Shown here in pieces: positions 7,502 to 15,494 of a DNA stretch of 61,377 nt (positions are counted from its first letter, which is position 1; the number at the start of each line of letters is the position of its first letter). The stretch lies in assembly GCF_001591145.1 (NCBI RefSeq), contig NZ_BCUF01000036.1, positions 1-61,377 of the forward strand. The letters are read 5' to 3'. The notes under the pieces are model-generated. The model was not told the DNA's origin. It saw nothing but the letters and a program-made list of their open reading frames with translations, and did no database searches. Both the position numbers and the translations under genes were made by a program. This DNA is from Vibrio harveyi NBRC 15634 = ATCC 14126 = KCTC 12724 (GTDB taxonomy: Bacteria; Pseudomonadota; Gammaproteobacteria; Enterobacterales; Vibrionaceae).

Positions 7502-8953
7502 TTATGCTGTTTCTAGAACGTTATCTTCAACTAGGTTTAGACGTTCGCCATATACCGGACGAAGAGCTTTAAGAACTTCACTACGTGTCACCACGCCAAC
7601 CATGAGACCGTTTTCTAGTACAGGCAGCACTTGAGGCTTGCTTACTTTGATACTTTTCGCGCGTTCTTCTAAAGAAAGAGAAGTAAAGCGAGTCGCCATG
7701 CCCATGCTCGTCGTTGGGTAAAGTTGTTCTTTATCGATACATAAGAACTCAACAACGTCGACTAAGCGGTCATTTGCATCAATTGCTACTACGTCACGGC
7801 TCATCAAATCGACAACTTTTTGTTCTTGAGCTGGGATGTAATCTTGGCACCATAATTCAACCATTACGTCGTGTGCTGAGAAGAAACCAACCAAACGGTT
7901 TTCAATGTCAACAACAGGTGCACTGATTAGATTGTTGTCCAACAGGGTATCTAGTGCAGTTGATACTGGCATTTCTACGCTCAGAGTAACTGGGCTAGGG
8001 TTCATGATCTCTTTTACAATCGATGCGTTTTTCATAGTGCGTTCCTTAACTGACGTGAGTGTTGTAGTGTTTGTAATTGATGCAACTTTTGCTGCTTTAA
8101 GTTCTGGTCGACGGTAAATGCACCAGTTAGCTAAACCAACCAATACTGCACCACCAACGATATTGCCTAGAGTCACTGGAATTAGGTTTGTAGTGATGAA
8201 GTGACCGACATTCAAATCTGCATATTGAGAAGCTGGTACACCAACCGCAGTCCAGAAAGATTCCGGTGCGAAGTTTGCGATAACGATACCTAGCGGTACC
8301 ATGAACATGTTTGCCACACAGTGCTCAAAACCACTGCTAACGAACATCGCGACTGGCATGATGGTCATTGCTGCTTTGGTCATAGCGTTTGCCGAGCTGA
8401 ATGTCAGCCAGATTGCAAGACAAACCAATAAGTTACATAAAATGCCTAATGCAAAAGCTTGTACCAATGTATGGTGTAGTTTGTGCTGTGCGATGTTGAG
8501 TGCGTTTAAGCCCCATTGACCTGCATCCATTTGGTACAAGCCCGCCGCACTTACCAATGCAAGTAAAAACATTGCACCGATGAAGTTACCTACATAAACC
8601 TTGCCCCAAATCGACAACATTTTGCCGAATGAGATTTGTTTGTTTGCCCATGAGATGCTCGAAAGCACTGAACTGGTAAACAACTCACCACCGCAAATGA
8701 CGATGAGTATCAAACCCATACTGAATGCTAAACCACCTGCAAGACGGCTAAGACCCCAACCTGCATCCGCACTACCTGTTGTCACTGTGATGTAGAACAA
8801 GAATGCTAAACCTATGAATGCGCCTGCCATAATTGCCAAACCCAGTGTCATGCCGCTGGTTTTGTTTGCTTTACTAAGTGCAAACTTCTCAGCTTCAGCC
8901 ATCATTTCTTTTGGAGAGAAATACTGGATATTTTGAGAGCTGGTCACCGCCAT
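7502..8953 (-). CDS. Formate/nitrite channel (FNT) fused to C-terminal CBS domains
   Basis: Residues 1-280 form a six-helix FNT channel close to FocA: NQWGLN-type loop (QWGLNALN), KLHHT, and the SGFEHCVANMF segment holding the central gating histidine. After a linker near 285-305, residues about 310-480 hold two CBS motifs (IMNPSPVTLSVEMPVSTALD and VVDLMSRDVVAIDANDRLVD). These usually bind adenine nucleotides. So transport of formate or a related small anion may respond to energy state. E. coli FocA and NirC lack this domain. AAGGAG precedes ATG by six bases. It is divergent from a LysR gene that may control it. Confidence 0.9.
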   Translation of the reverse strand: MAVTSSQNIQYFSPKEMMAEAEKFALSKANKTSGMTLGLAIMAGAFIGLAFLFYITVTTGSADAGWGLSRLAGGLAFSMGLILIVICGGELFTSSVLSSISWANKQISFGKMLSIWGKVYVGNFIGAMFLLALVSAAGLYQMDAGQWGLNALNIAQHKLHHTLVQAFALGILCNLLVCLAIWLTFSSANAMTKAAMTIMPVAMFVSSGFEHCVANMFMVPLGIVIANFAPESFWTAVGVPASQYADLNVGHFITTNLIPVTLGNIVGGAVLVGLANWCIYRRPELKAAKVASITNTTTLTSVKERTMKNASIVKEIMNPSPVTLSVEMPVSTALDTLLDNNLISAPVVDIENRLVGFFSAHDVMVELWCQDYIPAQEQKVVDLMSRDVVAIDANDRLVDVVEFLCIDKEQLYPTTSMGMATRFTSLSLEERAKSIKVSKPQVLPVLENGLMVGVVTRSEVLKALRPVYGERLNLVEDNVLETA

Positions 8954-9124
8954 AATGACTCCTTAGTCTGTGGTTCCATATGAACTCCTTGGTTAATGAA
9001 ATCGAGACGTTTTCTGTACTCGAAAGAGAAGGTGTTATTGTTTTTTGTTGCGGTGTTCCCGAACCGCATATCCAGATTAAGCAGGTCAGAGCTACAGGTA
9101 AAATTGATAATATTTAGAATCCTC

Positions 9125-9139
9125 ATCAAATTATTTGAT
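9125..9139. promoter_or_regulatory. LysR-type operator (ATC-N9-GAT)
   Basis: ATCAAATTATTTGAT is a perfect six-base dyad with the ATC-N9-GAT form typical of LysR-regulator recognition sites. It lies between the divergent FNT-CBS and LysR genes, about 100 bases before the LysR start. Confidence 0.5.
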
Positions 9140-9239
9140 AAGTTCTTAAAGGCAGGTAAAATGAACCTCATTGCGTATCGACGCATGTATTTTTGGGTTG
9201 CGAGAGTATGGGGAATACTCGCCAATTAGGGAGGACACT

Positions 9240-10145
9240 TTGCGCTACTCACTTAAGCAATTAGCGGTTTTTGACGCTGTTGCAGATACCGGCAGTGTAA
9301 GCCAGGCCGCGGATAAACTGGCTCTGACACAATCGGCGACGAGCATGTCGCTTGCTCAGTTGGAAAAAATGCTTGGTAGACCTTTATTTGAAAGGCAAGG
9401 CAAACAAATGGCTTTAACACATTGGGGGATGTGGTTAAGACCAAAAGCAAAGCGTTTACTGCAAGACGCGCTACAAATTGAAATGGGTTTTTACGAGCAA
9501 CACTTGTTGAGTGGGCACATTCGATTAGGCGCGAGTCAAACACCTGCAGAACACCTAGTTCCTGACCTTATCAGTATCATTGATAATGATTTTCCAGAGA
9601 TGCGTATCTCCTTAGGCGTACAGAGTACTCAGGCCGTCATCGATGGTGTCTTGGATTACAAATACGATCTGGGCGTGATTGAAGGTCGCTGTGACGATAA
9701 CCGTTTACACCAAGAGATTTGGTGTCGAGACCATCTTACTGTAGTCGCAGCGTCCCACCATCCATTTGCGCGTAACTCATCAGTGAGCTTAGCTCAACTT
9801 GAACAAGCGAAATGGGTGTTGCGAGAACATGGTTCTGGTACTCGCAAGATTTTTGATAGTTCGATTCACCATCTTATTGAAGATTTGGACGTGTGGCGTG
9901 AATACGAACATGTTCCAGTTCTAAGAAGCTTGGTATCCAATGGTCAGTATTTGACGTGCCTGCCTTATCTTGATGTAGAACGTTACATTGAAGCTGGTGA
10001 TTTGGTTGCGCTGAACGTACCTGATCTGAAGATGGATCGAACATTATCGTTTATATGGCGTGCTGATATGGCGGAAAACCCATTGGTTGACTGCATCAAA
10101 CGTGAAGGCTTACGCATGATGAAAGGCAAACCTTCAGTGCTTTAA
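9240..10145 (+). CDS. LysR family transcriptional regulator
   Basis: About 301 residues. The N-terminal winged helix-turn-helix contains SLKQLAVFDAVADTGSVSQA, then the TQSATSMSLAQLE recognition helix. The effector domain (residues about 90-295) includes LRLGASQTPAEHLVPDLI-like and LREHGSGTRKIFD segments. I chose TTG at 9240 over the longer ATG at 9171 because AGGGAGGA lies five bases upstream and LRYSLKQL is the usual family N-terminus. It is divergent from FNT-CBS with a LysR-type box between them, so it probably regulates that channel; the effector is unknown. Confidence 0.9.
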   Translation: MRYSLKQLAVFDAVADTGSVSQAADKLALTQSATSMSLAQLEKMLGRPLFERQGKQMALTHWGMWLRPKAKRLLQDALQIEMGFYEQHLLSGHIRLGASQTPAEHLVPDLISIIDNDFPEMRISLGVQSTQAVIDGVLDYKYDLGVIEGRCDDNRLHQEIWCRDHLTVVAASHHPFARNSSVSLAQLEQAKWVLREHGSGTRKIFDSSIHHLIEDLDVWREYEHVPVLRSLVSNGQYLTCLPYLDVERYIEAGDLVALNVPDLKMDRTLSFIWRADMAENPLVDCIKREGLRMMKGKPSVL

Positions 10146-10178
10146 GCGATATTCGAAACAAAATGATCGCATCTTAGT

Positions 10179-10208
10179 AAAGGCTCTGCATTGTGCAGGG
10201 CCTTTTTT
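10179..10208 (+). terminator. Rho-independent terminator
   Basis: AAAGGCTCTGCA and TGCAGGGCCTT pair with a three-base loop, followed by T6. Confidence 0.8.
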
Positions 10209-10442
10209 GTCATCTATTGCTTATTTCGCCCAATTTATTGTGATTTTGTTATTTTCGAAATCTGTTGATTTATCGGTTGCGTCAAATTTAACGTGTAAAA
10301 CATGCAACGTTATAGGATGTTATTGCGATCTTGATCACCGAAGTCAATGAGGGATGTGCCTAGTATTGACTGCCTGATTTCAATGTATGAAGGCAGTTTT
10401 CGAACCAAGTGGTACGAAACTAGTCAAGCGGGTAAGAATACC

Positions 10443-10922
10443 ATGACCACACTTTTAGCAATTTCAATTACAACTGGCATTCTCTCTGGCGTATGGGGCT
10501 GGATCGCTATCTCCCTTGGTCTGTTGTCTTGGGCAGGCTTTCTTGGCTGTACAAGTTACTTTGCATCCCCGACAAGTGGCTTAAAAGGGCTAGCAGAAAG
10601 TTTGATCACCAATATGACAGGCGTATTTTGGGCGTTGGTAATCATTTACGGTTCAACTTACGTAGGTGTAGAGATTATCGGTTATGTAATTACTGCTGTA
10701 GTTGCGTTCTTTATGTGTATTCAAGCGAAACAAGCTTGGCTAGCGTACATCCCTGGCACTTTCATTGGCTCATGCGCCACTTTTGCTGCAGACGGCAATT
10801 GGCAACTTGTAGTGCCATCGCTGATTTTAGGTGGCGTGTTTGGCTACTTAATGAAAGCAACAGGACTTTGGTTACATGCGAAATCAGCCGCTACTTCTTC
10901 GCTCGCTGAGCAAGTACAGTAG
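10443..10922 (+). CDS. DUF1097 family membrane protein
   Basis: About 159 residues with five or so hydrophobic helices and a short polar C-terminus. It resembles the DUF1097 family (E. coli YcdZ), of unknown role. Glycine-rich small-residue helices (TTGILSGVWGWIAISLGL) are typical. The ATG at 10443 is preferred because translation from there begins directly with a membrane helix; the upstream in-frame ATG at 10347 adds 32 polar residues. It ends near a shared terminator with the convergent ybjD-like gene. Confidence 0.82.
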   Translation: MTTLLAISITTGILSGVWGWIAISLGLLSWAGFLGCTSYFASPTSGLKGLAESLITNMTGVFWALVIIYGSTYVGVEIIGYVITAVVAFFMCIQAKQAWLAYIPGTFIGSCATFAADGNWQLVVPSLILGGVFGYLMKATGLWLHAKSAATSSLAEQVQ

Positions 10923-11007
10923 TGAACCCCCGATCTTATTTGTATCCGCTGTGTGTTGAGACTTATCCCGCTCAATACAGTTAATCAAAATTACTGATTC
11001 TTGATAC

Positions 11008-11037
11008 AAGCACACCAGGTTGGTGTGCTTTTTTTTA
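11008..11037. terminator. Terminator between convergent genes
   Basis: AAGCACACCA and TGGTGTGCTT pair closely, followed by eight T residues on the plus strand. Confidence 0.85.
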
Positions 11038-11049
11038 TTTATACGCTTG

Positions 11050-12684
11050 TTAGGTGTTTCCGTTTGCCATGGTAACGACACGTTTCAACGTCCAGCGCAG
11101 TAGCACAGGGATGCAATCTACACCTCGTTCTTCACAATGAGCGACAATCGCTAAGGCGAGATCGGGTTTTGCTTGTTTCTTCAGAACGCGATTTACGACT
11201 TTCTTTGCTGGGATTGGGTGCTCATGAGGAACTTTGATAATGTCCTTAAAGAAAAGTTCGAAACCATTGTTATAGAGAAAATGCTCGATGTCTCTGTCAG
11301 GTAATTCCGTTAAGCGATGGCGTTCTTGGTCGTTATCCAAATGCGCTCTTACTGTATGAGCGTATTTCTTACCCGCAGGATCTCCGTCAGTGACGACGTG
11401 CCAATCTATCCCAAATTCTTTGGCGACTTTGATCAGAGACTTCAACCCAGACTGGGCAAATTCAACGATTTGTACGCCTTCTGCCGCTAAGTCATACCCG
11501 CATTGACGTGCCAGTTCGTTAAATAACCAAACTTCTGTTTCACCCTCAACCAATAGCCAGCAACGAGCAAATAGGGCACCAGCACGATGAAAACGAATGT
11601 GGAAGCCAATCCGACGGAGTTGGTCGACACTAAAGCGGTTTGTGTTGAGTGACTTTGCAATGGTTCGATCTGACAAACGAACTAATCGACGAATCGATGC
11701 CAACGGTACAGAGCCGAGTAAACGGGCACTGTTTGTGGTGAGAATCTTCTGCATCGGAAGCAGTTGCAACAAGCTCCAAGCGCGGGATAGATGAGTAGGA
11801 TGTAAACGACCTTCTGGATCTTCAATGATCAAGATGGGACGTGCACAACGTCTTAAGTCTGTCGGGCCTTTGGCTTGTAGGTACGCGTTTAACAATCCCA
11901 TAAGTAGTAAGCGAGTTTGCTTGTTATTCGTCTCTTTCAAAAACTGCGATAACCCTTTTTCAGCAGAAGGGCTGGCATAGAACAGACCGTCTCGCGGTTT
12001 TCTCGGGTGACCTTTCTTCACGCTTCGGAATGCAAAATAGTGCTCGACTAACGTGTGCATTGAATCAAGACTGCTGCGAACTTCACCTTTGTTCACATGA
12101 CCAGGCATAGCAAACAGGCGACGGCAGGTATTATTAATGCGTTTTTCTATACGAGCATTTTTGTTGTCACCATTAATGTGATTGGGTTCGGGGAAACGGC
12201 GTGAGTCGCGTAATCGGATTACTGGGTGAAGAGTCATCAGTTCAATTGCGAGTTTCTCTGCATGATGCAGTTGCTTCGCTTCGCCATCACAGTCCAAGAA
12301 TGCGTACTTGGTTGTGATGTGGTGACCATCTCTACTGGCACTTAAACGGTAATAAATGACGTGTTCGTTGTCTTCGTTGATGCACCATGTAGGCTTAATG
12401 CGACGATAACGTCCAGCATTCACTTCTTGTTTATCTTGAGATTTAAAACAGAGTACGATTTGAAGATGCTGTGTTTGTGGGTGCGAGATGGAATAGTCGA
12501 CGTGGAAGTCCGTCATTTCAAATTGATAGAGAGAGCCATCTGCAGGTAAGGCGAGAGACAGGGCGTCGAGTAGGGAGGATTTACCCCAAGTGTTCTCACC
12601 GATTAAGGTCGTCAGTTCGTCAAAAGAGAGTGAAAGGCGTTTAATGCCTCTAAACCCAGAGATTTCGATGCGTTCTAGTCTCAT
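11050..12684 (-). CDS. ybjD: OLD-family ATP-dependent nuclease, YbjD-like
   Basis: 544 residues. An N-terminal SMC/ABC-type ATPase has Walker A GENTWGKSS near residues 29-37 and a signature/Walker B region around LIIEDPEGRLHP near 287-298. A C-terminal TOPRIM domain has LVEGETEVWLF near 380-390 and DGDPAGKKY, the acidic metal-binding motifs. This is the class 1 OLD arrangement, as in E. coli YbjD (DUF2813). OLD nucleases cleave DNA, and some relatives act in phage defence, but YbjD itself is a core chromosomal gene without known function. No partner gene such as gajB lies next to it, so a Gabija-like defence pair is not supported. Confidence 0.88.
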   Translation of the reverse strand: MRLERIEISGFRGIKRLSLSFDELTTLIGENTWGKSSLLDALSLALPADGSLYQFEMTDFHVDYSISHPQTQHLQIVLCFKSQDKQEVNAGRYRRIKPTWCINEDNEHVIYYRLSASRDGHHITTKYAFLDCDGEAKQLHHAEKLAIELMTLHPVIRLRDSRRFPEPNHINGDNKNARIEKRINNTCRRLFAMPGHVNKGEVRSSLDSMHTLVEHYFAFRSVKKGHPRKPRDGLFYASPSAEKGLSQFLKETNNKQTRLLLMGLLNAYLQAKGPTDLRRCARPILIIEDPEGRLHPTHLSRAWSLLQLLPMQKILTTNSARLLGSVPLASIRRLVRLSDRTIAKSLNTNRFSVDQLRRIGFHIRFHRAGALFARCWLLVEGETEVWLFNELARQCGYDLAAEGVQIVEFAQSGLKSLIKVAKEFGIDWHVVTDGDPAGKKYAHTVRAHLDNDQERHRLTELPDRDIEHFLYNNGFELFFKDIIKVPHEHPIPAKKVVNRVLKKQAKPDLALAIVAHCEERGVDCIPVLLRWTLKRVVTMANGNT

Positions 12685-12889
12685 CTCACTCCTCCTTGCA
12701 ATTATTTGAATTATCGAGAGTTCTTTTGCTCCTCATAAGCATATATGAAATTGATCATGGCAAGTTAAGCTCAGTTCACAAATTTAAGAGCATTCATCCT
12801 ATGAATAGAGACCGTTTAGGCGTAAAGTCACTTTCAAACTTGTACGCAAAATGAATCTTGATCACGTAAAAATGAAATGACAATTTCTC

Positions 12890-12935
12890 TGTTTCATAAA
12901 ATTCATGATTCTGTCATGATTCAGTTCTAATAATG
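12890..12935 (+). promoter_or_regulatory. Promoter-like region with 11-base repeat, weak Pho-box resemblance
   Basis: TCATGATTC occurs twice with an 11-base period (12903-12911 and 12914-12922), including CTGTCAT at 12911-12917. TAATAAT follows at 12929. An 11-base period with TGTCAT recalls PhoB sites but only one repeat is exact. It lies just before the palindromic element and would face the 5'-nucleotidase gene. Confidence 0.3.
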
Positions 12936-12939
12936 ATGT

Positions 12940-13196
12940 CCAAGTAACCTCGAGATGCTTAGTTCAGCGAGAATGACTTGGTTTGTAGACTAGGCAACGA
13001 TTTGAAAACCTAGTGGCCCTAAGTTAAAAAGCGTTAACAACCTATACAAACCAAGTCAACTCGCCCGAAGGGAGCGTGTCACTGATTCAATTTCTTTGTC
13101 AAACAATTGGGAAATAGATGACTATTACGCTGCATCGTTGTCCTTGAACTTAAATCAGTGACATCGCTCTGAATACTGCGTCTTGAGGTCACTTGG
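12940..13196. mobile_element. 257-bp palindromic element with terminal inverted repeats (MITE/ERIC-like)
   Basis: The two ends are imperfect inverted repeats: CCAAGTAACCTCGAGATGC at the left against the complement of the right end, CCAAGTGACCTCAAGACGC. Inside are two further perfect dyads. GACTTGGTTTGTA (12975-12987) pairs with TACAAACCAAGTC (13045-13057), and GTCACTGATT (13078-13087) pairs with AATCAGTGAC (13153-13162). There is no ORF. The window's first 44 bases carry the same terminus. It looks like a non-autonomous dispersed element inserted upstream of the nucleotidase gene. Confidence 0.72.
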
Positions 13197-13227
13197 GCAT
13201 TTCGGAATGAAAAGAGAGAAGATGACA

Positions 13228-14964
13228 ATGAATAAAAATCATAAGCCAGTCAGAATCAAACTGGCACACATCAATGACACTCATTCCTACTTTGAGCCAA
13301 CGTCATTACAGCTAAAACTCAATATTAATAACGAACGCACACTAGAGCCTTACGTGAGCGCTGGTGGGTTTTCACGTATCGCAACACGCGTAGAACAGCT
13401 TCGTGATGATGCCCAACGTCAAGGTCAGGGCATGTTGTTTTTACACGCTGGCGACTGTTTTCAGGGCACTCTGTACTTCTCGTTATTCAAAGGCAGAGCA
13501 AACGCCGACCTATTAAACGCGCTTAACATCGATGCGATGGCTCTGGGCAATCATGAACTTGATATGGGTAATGAACCGGTTGCTTTGTTTTGTCAGCGTA
13601 CCAACTTCCCGTTGCTTGCAGGTAACTGGGACTTATCCAATGAATTGCCAACTAAAGATCACCGCATGGGCGATTGCGATAACGTATTGAGCTTCGACAC
13701 TGAGACTCAAAGCGCGCAATATCTGGTGAAAGAATTTCACGGAGAGAAAGTTGCCATCTTTGGTTTGTCTATCGATAAGATGAGCGATATTGCCAACCCA
13801 GATGCCGACACACCATTTATCTCTGCAATAGAAACAGCAAAACATACTGTTGAAAACATCCACCAAGCGGGTATTAAAAACATCATCCTTTTGAGCCACT
13901 TAGGTTATGACGGGGATCTCGAGCTTGCAGCTCAAGTGGATGGCATTGGCATCATAGTCGGTGGTCACAGTCATAGGTTACAAGGTAACTTTACCGCTAT
14001 TGGCTTAGGCGAAGATGACCCATATGGCGTCAAGGTAAACGATACTTATGTCGTTCAAGCTGGTTATCACGCATTAACCATGGGGCATTGTGTTCTTGAA
14101 TTTGATGAAAATGGCACCGCGACCATGTTAAGTGGTCAAAATGAATTGCTACTCGGAAGACGCATTTTCTGGGATTCGACACTAAATGAGCAGCTTGACC
14201 AAGGTGTGTTTGAAGAAGCGTGTGACTTTATTCATGGTCAACCAAACGTAGTTGTTTGTAAAAAGCACCCAGAGACACAAGCGATCTTAAATGATAAGTA
14301 CATCCCAAGAGTGCGTAAGCTTCAATCACAAGTAATTGCAAATGTGGCAGAGAAGAAGCGCCATGTACGTATTCCTGACGAATTTGGCGGAAGCGAACTT
14401 GCTCCAGCAGTAGCGCATTCATTCTTGTATGCGCTTAACAAGCGTGGGCACAAGGTTCAATTTGCCATTCATAATGCGGGAGGTGTGCGTACTTCTCTCA
14501 ATCCGGGAAATATTACCGTGGCAGACGTTGCCGGACGATTGTTGCCATTTGCCGTTCCTATCGGTTTTTATGACGTACAAGGCAAAGTTGTTCGTTTAGC
14601 ATTGGAAGGCGCGATCAATAATGCACTTAACAATGGTGTTGAAGGCACTGGTTCTGGCAGCTACCCATACACACATAATGTGAACTTTGAATATCAAGCC
14701 GATGCGCCAAAAGGACAACGCATTAAAAAACTAGAAATTTTTGATGGTAAGCGTTGGTGTGAGATGGAAGATGAGCTTTGGTACCGTGGTACTTCGTCTG
14801 CTTATACTATGAAAGGTAAAGAAGGTTATGAAGCGTTGCTGGATATGAAAGGTGAAGGCTTTGTCAGTAATCTTTCCATGGCAGATTGCTTTGTTGAACT
14901 ACTAACGGACGAACCAAACTGTTTGAACCAAAGTCACAAACTTTACTCGCAGAAGAATCAATAA
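13228..14964 (+). CDS. 5'-nucleotidase / UshA-like metallophosphoesterase without signal peptide
   Basis: About 578 residues. The N-terminal calcineurin-like domain has HINDTHSYFEP, GDCFQGT, GNHELDMG, LLSHLGYDGD and GGHSHRL, all the dinuclear metal ligands. The C-terminal 5'-nucleotidase domain has NAGGVRTSLNPGNIT and a YPYTHNVNFEY stretch. The family hydrolyses nucleoside monophosphates, UDP-sugars or cyclic nucleotides, usually in the periplasm. Here the protein starts with polar residues and no signal peptide, so it may be cytoplasmic or exported otherwise. I prefer the ATG at 13228 (AGAGAG about nine bases upstream); ATG 13222 and 13207 are in frame. An even longer reading would begin inside the palindromic element. 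Confidence 0.88.
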   Translation: MNKNHKPVRIKLAHINDTHSYFEPTSLQLKLNINNERTLEPYVSAGGFSRIATRVEQLRDDAQRQGQGMLFLHAGDCFQGTLYFSLFKGRANADLLNALNIDAMALGNHELDMGNEPVALFCQRTNFPLLAGNWDLSNELPTKDHRMGDCDNVLSFDTETQSAQYLVKEFHGEKVAIFGLSIDKMSDIANPDADTPFISAIETAKHTVENIHQAGIKNIILLSHLGYDGDLELAAQVDGIGIIVGGHSHRLQGNFTAIGLGEDDPYGVKVNDTYVVQAGYHALTMGHCVLEFDENGTATMLSGQNELLLGRRIFWDSTLNEQLDQGVFEEACDFIHGQPNVVVCKKHPETQAILNDKYIPRVRKLQSQVIANVAEKKRHVRIPDEFGGSELAPAVAHSFLYALNKRGHKVQFAIHNAGGVRTSLNPGNITVADVAGRLLPFAVPIGFYDVQGKVVRLALEGAINNALNNGVEGTGSGSYPYTHNVNFEYQADAPKGQRIKKLEIFDGKRWCEMEDELWYRGTSSAYTMKGKEGYEALLDMKGEGFVSNLSMADCFVELLTDEPNCLNQSHKLYSQKNQ

Positions 14965-15025
14965 CCGTTATTGGTATCTTTTTTGCTCACTCCCTAATGC
15001 ACATGCGATGAAGAGGGAAGAGAGT

Positions 15026-15121
15026 ATGTGGAAAAAAGATTGGGCTGACGCAGCGGTTGTCGTTGCTTGGGTCGCAGTTTGGTCAACACTGGTTTACTTT
15101 GTACCGCTAACTGGTTTTTAA
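15026..15121 (+). CDS. Small membrane protein (31 residues), unknown
   Basis: A 31-codon ORF, MWKKDWADAAVVVAWVAVWS followed by TLVYFVPLTGF. It has a charged start and one Trp-rich transmembrane helix (about residues 9-27). A purine-rich GAGGGAAGAGAG ribosome site lies just upstream, and a terminator follows within 23 bases. It is 61 bases downstream of the nucleotidase gene, so the two may be co-transcribed. I do not recognise it, but small single-helix proteins of this form often attach to larger membrane complexes. Confidence 0.6.
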   Translation: MWKKDWADAAVVVAWVAVWSTLVYFVPLTGF

Positions 15122-15143
15122 AGATCGACTATTCAACAAATGA

Positions 15144-15168
15144 GGGGCGCATAAGTGCTCCTTTTTTT
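15144..15168 (+). terminator. Rho-independent terminator
   Basis: GGGGCGC and GTGCTCC pair with two G-T wobbles around an ATAA loop, followed by seven T residues. Confidence 0.7.
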
Positions 15169-15283
15169 GTATCTGAACCGGCTTGAATTCATGATGTTGA
15201 TAAACATTTTTCACAAAATGCTTTGTTTTTATCGATAACGATTTTTTGTTGGAGATCGACGCAAGCAGGGGTATGATGGCGGC

Positions 15284-15393
15284 GTTTGGGGAGTAGTTAG
15301 CGCAAGTTTATTTATCGTCATCTCGTTAAGCATCAGCTTATCCGGTAAATAAAGGTGTCACTTGATTCATCACGTGATCACTTCAACGAGACC
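15284..15393 (+). promoter_or_regulatory. yybP-ykoY-type (manganese/pH) riboswitch aptamer
   Basis: The leader begins with GGGGAGTAG (15288-15296), contains ATCGTCATCTCG in the middle, and closes with ACGAGACC (15386-15393). These are the conserved 5', central and 3' blocks of yybP-ykoY aptamers, which sense Mn2+ and, in E. coli alx, also alkaline pH. The gene that follows is a TerC/Alx homologue, the classic target. I have not computed a covariance score. Confidence 0.75.
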
Positions 15394-15450
15394 AACGCAT
15401 TCATTGGCTAGCAGACACATGGGTAATGTGACTGCTGGTTTGTATTGTTT

Positions 15451-15493
15451 GCGGAAGGTCAGCCCGAATAATGTCCTTCCGCATGGGAGGAAG
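15451..15493 (+). promoter_or_regulatory. Expression platform: alternative hairpins at the terC ribosome site
   Basis: GCGGAAGG (15451-15458) pairs perfectly with CCTTCCGC (15475-15482). The same CTTCC (15476-15480) can instead pair with GGAAG (15489-15493), which overlaps the ribosome site GGGAGGAAG before the start at 15495. The two pairings exclude each other, a design that would let the upstream aptamer control translation. Confidence 0.55.
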
Positions 15494-15494
15494 C

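Noticed and set aside
11050..12684. OLD nuclease as a Gabija/phage-defence component
   Set aside because: The protein matches core YbjD and there is no UvrD-like helicase or other defence gene next to it.
13183..13227. Longer N-terminus of the nucleotidase beginning inside the palindromic element
   Set aside because: No ribosome site, and the extra residues come from the repeat; ATG 13228 (or 13222) fits the family start.
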